Translations under genes and position numbers: made by a program
In this document: piece by piece, positions 13,952 to 25,657 of the stretch
Layout: every line of letters starts with the position of its first letter
How positions within the stretch are numbered: the first letter of the stretch is position 1
Assembly (NCBI GenBank): GCA_016794615.1
Contig: JAEUJO010000005.1
Coordinates: 1-40,794, forward strand
Direction of reading: 5' to 3'
Source: Pseudonocardia sp.
Lineage (GTDB): Bacteria > Actinomycetota > Actinomycetes > Mycobacteriales > Pseudonocardiaceae
Length of the DNA: 40,794 nt
Notes under the pieces: model-generated
Seen by the model: only the letters and a program-made list of their open reading frames with translations
What the model was told of the DNA's origin: nothing
The model's database searches: none

Positions 13952-14080
13952 AGCCCGTCAGGCCGTATCGAACGGCACGGGCACCCCGCCGCTCGGCGTA
14001 AAGCCCGTCAGGCCGTCTCGAACGGCACGGGCACCCCGCCGCTCGGCGTAAAGCCCGTCAGGCCGTCTCGAACGGCACGG
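13931..14080. repeat. Three tandem 50-bp repeats over two convergent 3' ends
   Basis: Units lie at 13931-13980, 13981-14030 and 14031-14080. Copies 2 and 3 are identical; copy 1 differs by one base (GTATCG for GTCTCG). Each unit carries the stop codon of the plus-strand sunset-domain gene (GCGTAAAG) and the complement of the last five codons and stop of the minus-strand regulator. Only the outermost units are used as real ends. The array looks like a recent tandem duplication. Confidence 0.95.
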
Positions 14081-15893
14081 TGAGCCCGTACCCGCGGATC
14101 TTGCGGTAGATCGTCGCCCGGGACATGCCCAGCTGGCGGGCGGCCTCGGCCTTGTTGCCGCCGGTGTCGAGCAGGGCCTCGACGATCGCGTCGCACTCGA
14201 TCGCCTCCAGGGGAGTGAGCACGCGCCGGGTCGTCGCCCGGCATTCCGGCGGCAGGTCGGTCAGCTCGATCGTGCCCGACCGGCGGCGCGCCACCGTCGT
14301 GCGCAGCACCTGGTAGAGCTGCTCGACGTTGCCCGGCCACAGGTTGCGCATGAGCACCCGCATCACCGCGGGGGAGACCGAGAGGGTGCCGCCGCGCGTG
14401 AGCCGGGTCAGCAGGTGGGGCACGAGCTCGGCGACGTCCTCGACGTGGTGGCGCAGCGGCGGTACCTCGACGGTCCGCGGGAACAGGGTGAGCAGTGTCG
14501 TGAGGTCGCCGTCCCGGTCACCACGCTGCTTGCCGGTGGTGACCACCACCCAGTGCCCGTCGACATCGGTCGACTCGCGGTAGGGCTCGAGGACGTCGAC
14601 GAGCACGGACATCGCTTCGGGGGGCAGGGTGTCGACGTGGGTCAGCAGCAGCGTGCCCCCGCCCGTCGCGAGCTCGTCGATCACGTCCGCGACCCAGCGC
14701 GGGCCGTACTCGACGGCGTCCAGCACCCGTAGGTGCGCCGCAGGCGTGCGGCTCTGGTGGACCGCGCGTGCCAGCGTCGTCTTCCCGGTGCCCGGTTCGC
14801 CCTCCAGCACCAGCCATTCGGGCGTGCGGAAGGCCCGGTCGACGGCCTGACGGCACTTCGTCCACAACGGTCCGGAGCCCACGGCGGCGGGCAGCGCGGG
14901 TGAGGGCAGCCCGGCGCGCCCGCCGCCCGCGGACACCTGGCCGATCATCTGCACGAGGGCGATACCGGCCGACCGGGTGCCCTCGGTGAAGCTCGGCCTG
15001 CACTGGACGCGGGCGGTCAGCCCGCTCGGCAGGTCGACCAGAAGTTGCTGGCCGCGGCCGGTGGCCAGCGCTTCGGTGATCTCCGCGAGCAGCGGCCCCT
15101 GGTCGGCGGGGGCGAGCAGGTCGCGCGCCCGGTCGTTGAGCATCAGCAGGTCGTCGCCCACGGCCAGCACGGCGTCGCGGTTGCGCCGGCAGGCGGTCAG
15201 ATAGTCGTGCAGCAGCGCGTGCTCGCGGCGCCCGGAGTGCTCCAGCAGCATCGCCTCGACGCGCCGGCCCAACGCCGCCGCGGCGGCGGCCATCATGGAG
15301 CCGGCGTCGCGGCGCCAGCACGTCAGGTCGATGACGCCGAGCACCTTGTGCGTGACCGGGTGCCGCACGGGCACCCCGGTACAGGCGAAATCCTCCAGGT
15401 GCTCCACGTAGTGCTCGTGGCCGAAGACGCGGGCCGGCCCGCCACCCTCCAGCGCGGTGCCGATGCCGTTCGTGCCGACGTGCTCCTCCGCGTAGCTGAA
15501 CCCGGGGGCGAGCCAGACCCGGTCCAGGCTCGCCTCCAGGCGCGTGTCGCCGGTGTCGCGGGTGAGGACGACGCCGTTGGCGTCGCAGAGGATGACGCTG
15601 ACGGGCTCGCTGGTGAACTGCTCCGCGGCCTCGGCCAGAACCGGGCGCGCGGCCCGCAGCAGGGTGGACTCGCCGTCCAGGTCGGCCTCGAAAGGGACGT
15701 CGAGGTGGTCGACCGGGACGTGCCAGAGTCGGGACCGGGTCCACGACGCCAGTATCGGTTCCCGCACGACGTCCGGCACCGGCGCACCTTCGGTGAGGAA
15801 CGCGATCCGGGCCAGCGCCAACCGGGCCGACCCGGCGTCCTCCGGGGTGAGGACCGCTTGGGGTCGCTGCCCGTCCTGTCCAGCGTCGGCCAA
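14058..15893 (-). CDS. MimR/AcoR-like activator of the monooxygenase genes, lacking the sigma-54 loop
   Basis: A regulator of about 611 residues, divergent from prmA. Residues about 80-215 resemble a GAF sensor domain (FSYAEEHVGTNGIGTALEGG, CTGVPVRHPVTHKVLGVIDL), the AcoR-type ligand module. An AAA+ domain follows with Walker A GEPGTGKTTLARAV and Walker B GGTLLLTHVD. A Fis-type HTH is at the C-terminus (GGNKAEAARQLGMSRATIYR). The GAFTGA loop that contacts sigma-54 is absent, as expected in actinobacteria without that factor. I prefer the TTG at 15893 because AGGAGG lies 5 bp upstream; an ATG at 16133 would add an implausible Arg-rich leader and take in the palindrome at 15988. By analogy with MimR of Mycobacterium it should activate the divergent operon in response to substrate or product. 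The stop lies in the 50-bp repeat array. Confidence 0.82.
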   Translation of the reverse strand: MADAGQDGQRPQAVLTPEDAGSARLALARIAFLTEGAPVPDVVREPILASWTRSRLWHVPVDHLDVPFEADLDGESTLLRAARPVLAEAAEQFTSEPVSVILCDANGVVLTRDTGDTRLEASLDRVWLAPGFSYAEEHVGTNGIGTALEGGGPARVFGHEHYVEHLEDFACTGVPVRHPVTHKVLGVIDLTCWRRDAGSMMAAAAAALGRRVEAMLLEHSGRREHALLHDYLTACRRNRDAVLAVGDDLLMLNDRARDLLAPADQGPLLAEITEALATGRGQQLLVDLPSGLTARVQCRPSFTEGTRSAGIALVQMIGQVSAGGGRAGLPSPALPAAVGSGPLWTKCRQAVDRAFRTPEWLVLEGEPGTGKTTLARAVHQSRTPAAHLRVLDAVEYGPRWVADVIDELATGGGTLLLTHVDTLPPEAMSVLVDVLEPYRESTDVDGHWVVVTTGKQRGDRDGDLTTLLTLFPRTVEVPPLRHHVEDVAELVPHLLTRLTRGGTLSVSPAVMRVLMRNLWPGNVEQLYQVLRTTVARRRSGTIELTDLPPECRATTRRVLTPLEAIECDAIVEALLDTGGNKAEAARQLGMSRATIYRKIRGYGLTVPFETA

Positions 15894-15987
15894 ACCGACC
15901 TCCTCGGAGCTGCGGCGGTCCCTGGTCGAGCGTACAGAGCTGTGCTCCCCCTCACCTTCCACGATAGAGAAGGGCCGAAAGTCCCGA

Positions 15988-16002
15988 GTCTCATATTGAG
16001 AC
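15988..16002. promoter_or_regulatory. Perfect 15-bp palindrome, candidate operator between regulator and prmA
   Basis: GTCTCATATTGAGAC has 6-bp perfect arms around a 3-bp spacer, 95 bp from the regulator's TTG and 146 bp from prmA. The same arms recur exactly at 28778-28792 upstream of the dehydrogenase operon, making it a candidate binding site of the Fis-type activator. No consensus -10/-35 pair is obvious toward prmA, as would suit an activator-dependent promoter. Confidence 0.65.
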
Positions 16003-16147
16003 CTCTGCCTCCCCGGCGGAAGGGTGTGATCCGAGCCACGAGGCCACGCCGGACCCCGCGCCCTGTGCGGCCCCGGACCAGCTGTCCGAGACGACGACGC
16101 CCGCGACCGTCGTGGATCACGGCCACCCACCACCGTGAGGAGATCAC

Positions 16148-17800
16148 GTGAGTCGGCAGAGTCTGGCGAAGGCTCACCAGAAGATCCAGGAGCTCGCCTG
16201 GGAGCCGCAGTACCACGAGCCGTACATGAAGTACAAGACCGACTACACCTTCCGGAAGGCTGCGAAGAAGGACCCGCTCAAGCAGGTCCTGCGGTCCTAC
16301 TTCCCGATGGAGGAGGAGAAGGACAACCGGGTGTACGGCGCGCAGGACGGCGCCATCCGCGGGAACATGTTCCGCCAGGTGCAGGAGCGCTGGCTGGAGT
16401 GGCAGAAGCTGTTCCTGTCGATCATCCCGCTACCCGAGATCTCGGCCGCCCGCTCGATGCCGATGCTGTTCCACGTCGTCCCCAACCCGGAACTGCACAA
16501 CGGCCAGGCGATCCAGATGATCGACGAGGTTCGGCACAGCACCATCCAGCAGAACCTCAAGCGCCTGTACATGAACAACTACATCGACCCGGCCGGCTTC
16601 AACAACAGCCTGCGCAACTTCCAGAGCGACTACTGCGGCACGATCGGCAGGCAGTTCGCCGAGGGGTTCATCACCGGAGACGCGATCACCGCGGCCAGCA
16701 TCTACCTGACGATCGTCGCGGAGACGGCGTTCACGAACACCCTGTTCGTGGCCATGCCGGCCGAGGCGGCGGCGAACGGCGACTACCTGCTGCCCACGGT
16801 GTTCCACTCGGTGCAGTCCGACGAGTCGCGGCACATCTCCAACGGCTACGCCACCTTGCTGATGGCGCTGTCGGACGAGGACAACCGCCAACTGCTGGAG
16901 CGCGACCTGCGCTACGCGTGGTGGAACAACCACCGCGTCGTGGACGCCGCGATCGGCACCTTCATCGAGTACGGCACGAAGGACCGCCGCAAGGACCGCG
17001 AGTCGTACGCCGAGATGTGGCGGCGCTGGATCTACGACGACTACTACCGGTCCTACCTGGTGCCGCTGGAGCGCTACGGCCTGGTGATCCCGCACGACCT
17101 CGTGGAGGAGGCGTGGACGCAGATCTGGGAGAAGGGCTACGTCCACGAGGTCGCGCAGTTCTTCGCCACCGGTTGGCTCGCCAACTACTGGCGCATCGAC
17201 GCGATGACCGACGAGGACTTCGAGTGGTTCGAGTACAAGTATCCCGGCTGGTACGACAGGTACGGCAAGTGGTGGGAGAACTACGCCCGCCTGGCCACGC
17301 CGAACGGCCACCACCCGATCGTGGCCGAGGACGTCGACTACGTGTACCCGCACCGGTGCTGGACCTGCATGGTGCCCTGCCTCGTGCGCGAGGACATGGT
17401 CATGCAGGAGGTCGACGGTCAGTGGCGCACGTACTGTCACGAGGTCTGCCGCTGGACCGATGCCGAGGCGTTCCGCCCCGTCTACCAGGGTCGGGAAACC
17501 CCGAACATGGGCCGGCTGGTCGGCCACCGGGAGTGGGAGACGCTCTACCACGGGTGGAACTGGGCCGATGTGGTCTCGGACATGGGCTTCGTCCGTGACG
17601 ACGGCAAGACGATGACGGCGCAACCGCACCTGGACCTCGACCCGAAGAAGATGTGGACGCTGGACCACATGCGACGGATGGGTCCGCTGCTGAGCCCGAA
17701 CGTGATCCTCAACGAGATGACCGACGCCGAACGGGACGCGTTCAAGGCCGACTACAACCGCCAGGGTCCGGCCGGCCGTTCGGCACCTTCCGACGCCTGA
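16148..17800 (+). CDS. prmA: Propane-type monooxygenase hydroxylase large subunit
   Basis: A 550-residue alpha subunit of a soluble diiron monooxygenase, the oxygen-activating component that hydroxylates small alkanes (propane to propanol in characterised relatives). All six diiron ligands can be placed: E97 (PLPEIS), E127 and H130 (DEVRH), E192 (IVAETAF), and E226 and H229 (DESRH). The 30, 34 and 3-residue spacings match those of toluene monooxygenase. A cysteine-rich segment ([10 protein letters not shown], about residue 402) is typical of this group. The start is GTG 16148 after GAGGAG at 5 bp. Gene order alpha-reductase-beta-coupling is shared by propane and tetrahydrofuran monooxygenases; the dedicated groEL and nearby dehydrogenase/amidohydrolase favour the propane type. 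Substrate range cannot be read from sequence. Confidence 0.92.
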   Translation: MSRQSLAKAHQKIQELAWEPQYHEPYMKYKTDYTFRKAAKKDPLKQVLRSYFPMEEEKDNRVYGAQDGAIRGNMFRQVQERWLEWQKLFLSIIPLPEISAARSMPMLFHVVPNPELHNGQAIQMIDEVRHSTIQQNLKRLYMNNYIDPAGFNNSLRNFQSDYCGTIGRQFAEGFITGDAITAASIYLTIVAETAFTNTLFVAMPAEAAANGDYLLPTVFHSVQSDESRHISNGYATLLMALSDEDNRQLLERDLRYAWWNNHRVVDAAIGTFIEYGTKDRRKDRESYAEMWRRWIYDDYYRSYLVPLERYGLVIPHDLVEEAWTQIWEKGYVHEVAQFFATGWLANYWRIDAMTDEDFEWFEYKYPGWYDRYGKWWENYARLATPNGHHPIVAEDVDYVYPHRCWTCMVPCLVREDMVMQEVDGQWRTYCHEVCRWTDAEAFRPVYQGRETPNMGRLVGHREWETLYHGWNWADVVSDMGFVRDDGKTMTAQPHLDLDPKKMWTLDHMRRMGPLLSPNVILNEMTDAERDAFKADYNRQGPAGRSAPSDA

Positions 17801-17810
17801 GTGCGGGTCA

Positions 17811-17855
17811 GGCGAGGAGGGAGGGCCGGCCCGACCGGCTCTCCCTCTGCCTCGC
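17811..17855 (+). other. Stem-loop between prmA and prmB
   Basis: The left arm 17811-17829 (GGCGAGGAGGGAGGGCCGG) pairs with 17835-17855 across a 5-nt loop with few bulges. It starts about 10 nt after the prmA stop and lacks a U-tract. It could stabilise the prmA message or reduce read-through into the reductase gene; which is inference. Confidence 0.6.
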
Positions 17856-17891
17856 TGTGCTGATTTCACCTCTCGATGACGGGGAGCGTCC

Positions 17892-18935
17892 ATGGGGGAC
17901 AAGCACGTCGTCCGGTTCGAGCCGGTCGGCATCGAGATCGAGGTCGACGAGGACCAGACCATCTTGCGCGCTGCCGCCGAGCAGGGTGTCCAGCTCATGC
18001 ACGGCTGCAAGGAGGGCCAGTGCGCGGCCTGCAAGTCGTTCGTCCTCGAGGGCGAGGACATCGAGCTCGACCGCTACTCGACCTTCGCGCTGCCCGACTT
18101 CGAGCGGGAGGAGGGCCAGACGCTGCTCTGCCGGGCACACGCCTACGAGGACCTCGTGATCGAGCTCCTCAACTACGACGAGGAGATCATCCGCGGGGGG
18201 CTGCCGCTGCGGAAGGGCACCGTGGAGGTCGTCTCGAACGAGCCGGTGACGCACGACCTGCGGCACCTGGTCGTCAAGCTCGTCGAACCCAGCGAGATCA
18301 AGTTCTTCCCCGGCCAGTACATGGACTTCGTCGTGCCGGGGACGGACGAGACCCGCTCGTTCTCGATGGCGAACACGCCCAACCGCGACGGGCTGTTCGA
18401 GTTCGTCATCAAGATCTATCCGGGCGGCCTGTTCTCCGAGTACCTGGCCGACAAGGTGCAGGTCGGCGACCAGTTGCAGGTCGAGGCCCCGTTCGGCACC
18501 TTCACGCTGCGCGAGAGCCGCACGTCGGACCTGCTGTTCCTCGGCGGCGGTGCGGGGATGGCCCCCATGCTCGGGCTGCTGCGTTCGATGGCCGAGCGCG
18601 GGGTCGACCGCAAGGCCACCTTCTACTACGGCGCGCGCACCCAGCAGGATCTGTGCTTCGTCGGCGAGCTCGCCGAGCTGGCTGAGCGCCTGTCCGACTT
18701 CACGTACGTCCCCGCGCTGTCCCATGCCCCCGACGACGACGGCTGGGACGGCGAGCGGGGCCTGATCACGGAAGTGGTCAAGCGCCGCGAGTCGAGCCTC
18801 GCGGGGATGGACGCCTACGTGTGCGGTCCGCCACCGATGGTCGATGCGGCCCTCGCGACGCTGACCACGTTGGGAGTCAAGGAGAACGACATCCACTACG
18901 ACAAGTTCACCACCACCGGTGAGCCGGAAGCCTGA
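17892..18935 (+). CDS. prmB: Monooxygenase NADH reductase component
   Basis: A 347-residue iron-sulfur flavoprotein that passes electrons from NADH through FAD and a [2Fe-2S] cluster to the hydroxylase. The N-terminal plant-type ferredoxin domain has C39, C44, C47 and C80 (CKEGQCAACK and then LLC). The FAD domain contains RSFSMANTP at about residue 155. The NAD domain has GGGAGMAPMLGLL at about 218, YGARTQQDLC, and CGPPPMVDAAL near residue 312. Length and domain order are those of the family. The ATG at 17892 follows GGGGAGCGTCC. A 91-bp gap with a stem-loop separates it from prmA, which is longer than the overlap between prmC and prmD and suggests a separate expression level. Confidence 0.92.
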   Translation: MGDKHVVRFEPVGIEIEVDEDQTILRAAAEQGVQLMHGCKEGQCAACKSFVLEGEDIELDRYSTFALPDFEREEGQTLLCRAHAYEDLVIELLNYDEEIIRGGLPLRKGTVEVVSNEPVTHDLRHLVVKLVEPSEIKFFPGQYMDFVVPGTDETRSFSMANTPNRDGLFEFVIKIYPGGLFSEYLADKVQVGDQLQVEAPFGTFTLRESRTSDLLFLGGGAGMAPMLGLLRSMAERGVDRKATFYYGARTQQDLCFVGELAELAERLSDFTYVPALSHAPDDDGWDGERGLITEVVKRRESSLAGMDAYVCGPPPMVDAALATLTTLGVKENDIHYDKFTTTGEPEA

Positions 18936-18944
18936 GAGGGTTTC

Positions 18945-18987
18945 GAGATGCCGGGGCCCGCGCCGTGGCACGTGCCGGCGGCATCTC
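18945..18987 (+). other. Stem-loop between prmB and prmC
   Basis: Arms GAGATGCCG (18945-18953) and CGGCATCTC (18979-18987) are perfect, enclosing 25 nt that can pair further (GCACGTGC). It begins 9 nt after the prmB stop. It is the second of three hairpins in the gaps of this operon. Confidence 0.55.
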
Positions 18988-19031
18988 AGAACTCTCTGTG
19001 TCCCCCGAACGGAGAGGCGGAGACCACGCCC

Positions 19032-22449
<3,418 letters not shown>

Positions 22450-22475
22450 GTCGGCGCGGGGACCGCGCAGGAGGG

Positions 22476-22532
22476 ATGTAGCGAAAGCGGTGTTGGATGC
22501 ACTGAACGCACCGAACGCCGCTTTCGCTACAT
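22476..22532. repeat. 57-bp palindromic repeat, copy 2
   Basis: Same family as copy 1, with one G:T-type mismatch in the left arm (GCGGTGTT against AACGCCGC) and a different 19-nt spacer. It lies between the convergent stops of groEL and the AbiEi-like gene, so it may serve as a bidirectional terminator. Confidence 0.9.
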
Positions 22533-22543
22533 CCGGCGGGCGC

Positions 22544-23509
22544 TCAGATGGCAGTGCGGATGGCCCGGACGGGTGGGCGCGGTCGCCGGGCCGCGGCCGC
22601 GTAGGCCGCGACGAGCGTGGCCATCGACCCGTCCGGGTCGCGGTGCAGCGCCGTCGGCAGCACCGGAAGCACCACGACGTTCGCGGCGGTCATGTCCGCG
22701 GTGCGCGTGATCTCTCGGGCGTAGGACTCGGGGTTCAGGTGCCAGGCGTAGGAGTTGATCTCCCAGGCCAACGCGACCTCGTCGAACCAGCCGTCTGCTA
22801 TTCCGAGCAGCCGGCCGCGTTCGTCGTACACCGGGACGTTCCACCACGGCGCGGGCAGCCCACTGCGCGACACCAGGCGCTTGGCGTCGCGTTCGGCGGT
22901 CGACCTGATCCCTTCGGAGACGTCGACGAGAACCCGCCGTGGTGTCGCGGATCCGCGCTGGCTGCCCTCTCGCAGCTCGGCTGCCAGATGGCTCGGGGTG
23001 CACAGGCGACGTTGGACCGTGTCCGCGATCAGCTCGGTGATCTCCGCGGCGGAGTGGAGGCGCCGCGCGCCGTCGAGGCAGGCGCGGACCACCGGCGTCA
23101 GGGGTACGCCGTCGCGCTCGATCGCCGGCGGGAGTCGCGTGGTGCGCTCGACGACCACGAACCCCGACCCCTTGAGCTGCCGCTCCTCGGGCACGAGCAG
23201 GTGGACGTTCTGCGGCGGCTCGGGCCCGCGGCGCACACCGTGCCGGCGGCACGCCTCCAAGCCGGTCACGAGCGCGTCCGGGCCGCCGTACATCAGAGCG
23301 GCGGTGATCTCTTGTTGCCGGGTGGCCGGTCCGCTGCCGAGCAGGACGATGCCGGGTAGCAGGCGCCGCCACGGTCCGCCGTCCTGACACCGCCGGGCGA
23401 CGGTGGGCCCCGGCACGCCGAGACCGACGAGTGCCGCCACGGGGATCACCCGGTCGCGTGCCGAGCGCCGTAGCGCCTCGGGGTCGTCCGCCCATCGTCC
23501 ACGTCGCAT
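22544..23509 (-). CDS. AbiEi-like antitoxin-domain protein with C-terminal nuclease-like region
   Basis: A 321-residue protein of a type common in actinobacteria. Residues about 10-60 look like an AbiEi-type winged-helix segment (VIPVAALVGLGVPGPTVARRCQDGGPWRRLLPGIVLL), followed by TGLEACRRHGVRRGPEPPQNVHLLVP. The C-terminal third (LLGIADGWFDEVALAWEINSY) resembles the core strand pair of PD-(D/E)xK or DUF559 nucleases, but the catalytic pattern is not clear enough to claim activity. ATG 23509 (MRRGRWADDPEAL) is chosen because a longer frame would read into the adjacent palindromic repeat. No partner toxin is adjacent. The gene is bracketed by two copies of the 57-bp repeat and has no evident link to alkane oxidation; cargo-like insertion is possible. 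Confidence 0.65.
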   Translation of the reverse strand: MRRGRWADDPEALRRSARDRVIPVAALVGLGVPGPTVARRCQDGGPWRRLLPGIVLLGSGPATRQQEITAALMYGGPDALVTGLEACRRHGVRRGPEPPQNVHLLVPEERQLKGSGFVVVERTTRLPPAIERDGVPLTPVVRACLDGARRLHSAAEITELIADTVQRRLCTPSHLAAELREGSQRGSATPRRVLVDVSEGIRSTAERDAKRLVSRSGLPAPWWNVPVYDERGRLLGIADGWFDEVALAWEINSYAWHLNPESYAREITRTADMTAANVVVLPVLPTALHRDPDGSMATLVAAYAAAARRPRPPVRAIRTAI

Positions 23510-23562
23510 GACCCGGATGGTGACCAACGAGGAGTGATCGACGGGGCCGTTCGGGAAAACCC

Positions 23563-23619
23563 ATGTAGCGAAAGCGGCGTTCGGTGCACTCAACGCACTG
23601 AAAGCCGCTTTCGCTACAT
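23563..23619. repeat. 57-bp palindromic repeat, copy 3
   Basis: Third copy, with the left arm identical to copy 1 and one mismatch in the right arm (AAAGCCGC for AACGCCGC). Flanking CCC and GGG extend the stem by three pairs. It lies downstream of mntH and 54 bp upstream of the AbiEi-like start, so it could terminate mntH transcription. Confidence 0.9.
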
Positions 23620-23641
23620 GGGGGCGCGCACCGGGCGTGCG

Positions 23642-24883
23642 TCAGACGAACGTGTGCCAGAGGAGCACGCCGTTCAGGACAATGATCACGACTGCCGCCG
23701 CCCCGGCCGCCGCCGTCGTCCGGGCGCGGTTCACCAGCTCGCCCATCAGCGCGCGGTTGCGGGTCAGCAAGACCAGCGGGACGAGGGCGAACGGGATGCC
23801 GAACGACAGCACGACCTGCGAGAACACCAGGACTGCTGTCGGGTCGACGCCGATCGAGAGCACCACGAGCGCCGGGGCCAGGGTCAGGGCGCGGCGGGCG
23901 AACAGTGGGATCCGCCGTTGCACGAAGCCCTGCATGACGACCTGGCCCGCGTAGGTTCCCACACCCGACGACGCGAAACCCGACGCGAGCAGCGCGAGGG
24001 CGAACAGGGTCGCTGCGGGGGCGTCGAGAGCACGGGCCAGACCGGCGTACACGCCTTCGAGGGTGTCGGTGTTCGGGATCGGCGTGTCGTGGAACAGCGC
24101 CGCCGCGACCACGAGCATCGCCGCGTTGACCAGCCCGGCCAACCCCATGGCCACCAACACTCCACGGCTGTGGGCCCGCAGCAGGCGGTGGCGCTGCGCG
24201 ACGGTGTCCCGCGGGTCGCGCTGGCAGGTCAGCGCTGAGTGCAGGTAGATGACGTGCGGCATCACCGTCGCGCCGAGGATGCCCGTGGCCAGCAGCAGGC
24301 TCTCGGGGCCCGCGAAGGCCGGCACCAGGCCGGCAACCAGTGGCCCGGTCTCGATCGGGACCCGCAGCAGTGTGATCACGAACCCGGTGACGATCACGGC
24401 GAAGAGCCCTGCGACGGCCCGCTCGAACGGCCGGTGCCCGCGCTCCTGCAGTGCCAGCAACCCGAAGGCGACCAGGCCCGTCACGAGCCCACCGATCGGC
24501 AGCGGCAGTCCGAAGAGCAGGTACAGCGCCACCGCGCCGCCGATCACCTCGGCCAGGTCGGTGGCGATCGCGACGCACTCCGCCTGCACCCACAGCCCGA
24601 CGTTGACCCGGCGCGGGAAGGTGTCGCGGCAGATCTCGGGCAGGTTGCGGCCGGTCGCGAGCCCGAGCTTGGCCGAAAGCGACTGGATCAGCATCGCGGT
24701 GACGTTGGCGGCGACGATCACCCACAGCAGCAGGTAGCCGAACTCCGATCCTGCGGCGAAGTTCGTGGCGAAGTTGCCGGGGTCGACGTAGGCGATCGCC
24801 GCGACGAACGCGGGCCCGAGCACCGGGGCGGTGCGCAGGGCGCGGGCCGGGCGGGCGGCGGCGGAGCGAACGGCGTTCATCAT
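23642..24883 (-). CDS. mntH: NRAMP-family divalent metal transporter
   Basis: A 413-residue proton-coupled importer of Mn2+ and Fe2+ in the cytoplasmic membrane, with about 11 transmembrane helices. The metal-site motifs are intact: DPGN in helix 1 (AYVDPGNFATNF) and MPH in helix 6 (ATVMPHVIYLHSAL). The inter-helix motif ASGFASSGVGTYAGQVVMQGF is also present. ATG 24883 overlaps the dtxR stop (ATGA), so the two are translated from one message. Among metal-transport operons a DtxR/MntR-type repressor as partner is usual. Its position inside a diiron monooxygenase locus raises the idea of dedicated iron supply, which is inference. Confidence 0.92.
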   Translation of the reverse strand: MMNAVRSAAARPARALRTAPVLGPAFVAAIAYVDPGNFATNFAAGSEFGYLLLWVIVAANVTAMLIQSLSAKLGLATGRNLPEICRDTFPRRVNVGLWVQAECVAIATDLAEVIGGAVALYLLFGLPLPIGGLVTGLVAFGLLALQERGHRPFERAVAGLFAVIVTGFVITLLRVPIETGPLVAGLVPAFAGPESLLLATGILGATVMPHVIYLHSALTCQRDPRDTVAQRHRLLRAHSRGVLVAMGLAGLVNAAMLVVAAALFHDTPIPNTDTLEGVYAGLARALDAPAATLFALALLASGFASSGVGTYAGQVVMQGFVQRRIPLFARRALTLAPALVVLSIGVDPTAVLVFSQVVLSFGIPFALVPLVLLTRNRALMGELVNRARTTAAAGAAAVVIIVLNGVLLWHTFV

Positions 24884-25587
24884 GCGAGGACGTCCGCTCG
24901 CACGTCGTGGCCGTGCACCAGGCGGGTCAGCGGCTCGCCGAGTGCGTGGTCGCGGCCGTCGAACCGGACCCACAGCGGGCCCCCGAACGGCCCGCGCTCG
25001 AGCACGACCAGGGTCAGGCCGGGCACCACGCCGAGATCGGTCAGGTGCGCGAGCGCCGCCCCGTCCCAGTCCTGCACCCGCTCGACCCGGAACTCCCCAC
25101 CGATCGCCGCGTCGGCGAGCCGGGTGCCCCACTCTTCGACGTGGGTCTCGCCGGACCGCGGGATCGGGTCGCCGTGCGGGTCGTGGGTCGGGCTGCCGAG
25201 CAGTTCGTCGATGCGGTCGAGCAGCCGGTCGGACACCGCGTGCTCCAGGGCGTCCGCCTCGTCGTGCACCTCGTGCGGCGCGAGCCCGACGACGCGGACC
25301 AGGAAGGTCTCCAGCAGCCGGTGCCTGCGGACCACGTGCCGGGCGTGCCGGGCGCCGTGCGGCGTCAGCGACGCCCGGTGATCCGTGCGCTCGACGAGCC
25401 CGTGCTCGGCGAGCCTGCGGAGCATCGCGGACACGGTCGGTGGGGCGACGCCCAGATGGCGGGCCAGCGCGGAGGTGCTGACCTCGTCGCCACGGCCCGA
25501 CAGCACGAAGATGGTGCGCAACGCGTCTTCGGTCGGGGCGGTGGGAACGAGCCCGCAGCAGGCCCGTGACGAGCGCAGATCCTCCAT
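24880..25587 (-). CDS. DtxR/MntR-family metal-dependent repressor
   Basis: A 235-residue regulator with an N-terminal winged helix (STSALARHLGVAPPTVSAMLRRLAEHGLVER), a dimerisation/metal-binding domain with RRHRLLETFLVRVVGL, HEVHDEADALEHAVSD and LDRIDELLGSPTHDPHGDPIP, and a C-terminal SH3/FeoA-like domain (LAHLTDLGVVPGLTLVVLERG). These are the hallmarks of the iron- or manganese-sensing DtxR family. An extra N-terminal stretch (MEDLRSSRACCGLVP) carries adjacent cysteines. ATG 25587 is preceded by GAGGGGG at 6 bp; GTG 25602 is the alternative. It is the first gene of the dtxR-mntH operon and probably represses it through the site at 25608-25638. Whether it senses Fe or Mn is not resolved. Confidence 0.88.
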   Translation of the reverse strand: MEDLRSSRACCGLVPTAPTEDALRTIFVLSGRGDEVSTSALARHLGVAPPTVSAMLRRLAEHGLVERTDHRASLTPHGARHARHVVRRHRLLETFLVRVVGLAPHEVHDEADALEHAVSDRLLDRIDELLGSPTHDPHGDPIPRSGETHVEEWGTRLADAAIGGEFRVERVQDWDGAALAHLTDLGVVPGLTLVVLERGPFGGPLWVRFDGRDHALGEPLTRLVHGHDVRADVLA

Positions 25588-25607
25588 CGAGGGCCCCCTC
25601 ACGACGA

Positions 25608-25638
25608 CCTTAGATCGGTCTAATCCCCGAACCTAAGG
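25608..25638. promoter_or_regulatory. Candidate DtxR-family operator upstream of dtxR-mntH
   Basis: Outer arms CCTTAG (25608-25613) and CTAAGG (25633-25638) enclose an inner inverted repeat TTAGATCGGTCTAA (25610-25623). On the minus strand the segment reads CTTAGGTTCGGGGATTAG, resembling half of the DtxR/IdeR box. It sits 21 bp before the ATG, where bound repressor would block transcription. Confidence 0.55.
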
Positions 25639-25657
25639 GTGCTCACGGGGTGTTGAG

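Noticed and set aside
13405..14001. Alternative longer plus-strand frame (198 residues) over the sunset-domain gene
   Set aside because: It is out of frame with the recognisable membrane helix and sunset domain, and runs into the tandem repeat.
15894..16147. Sigma-54 (-24/-12) promoter before prmA
   Set aside because: No GG-N10-GC arrangement convincing enough was seen, and the regulator lacks GAFTGA.
22476..23619. Insertion sequence or composite transposon around the AbiEi-like gene
   Set aside because: No transposase and no target-site duplication were seen; the repeats are self-complementary hairpins rather than terminal inverted repeats.
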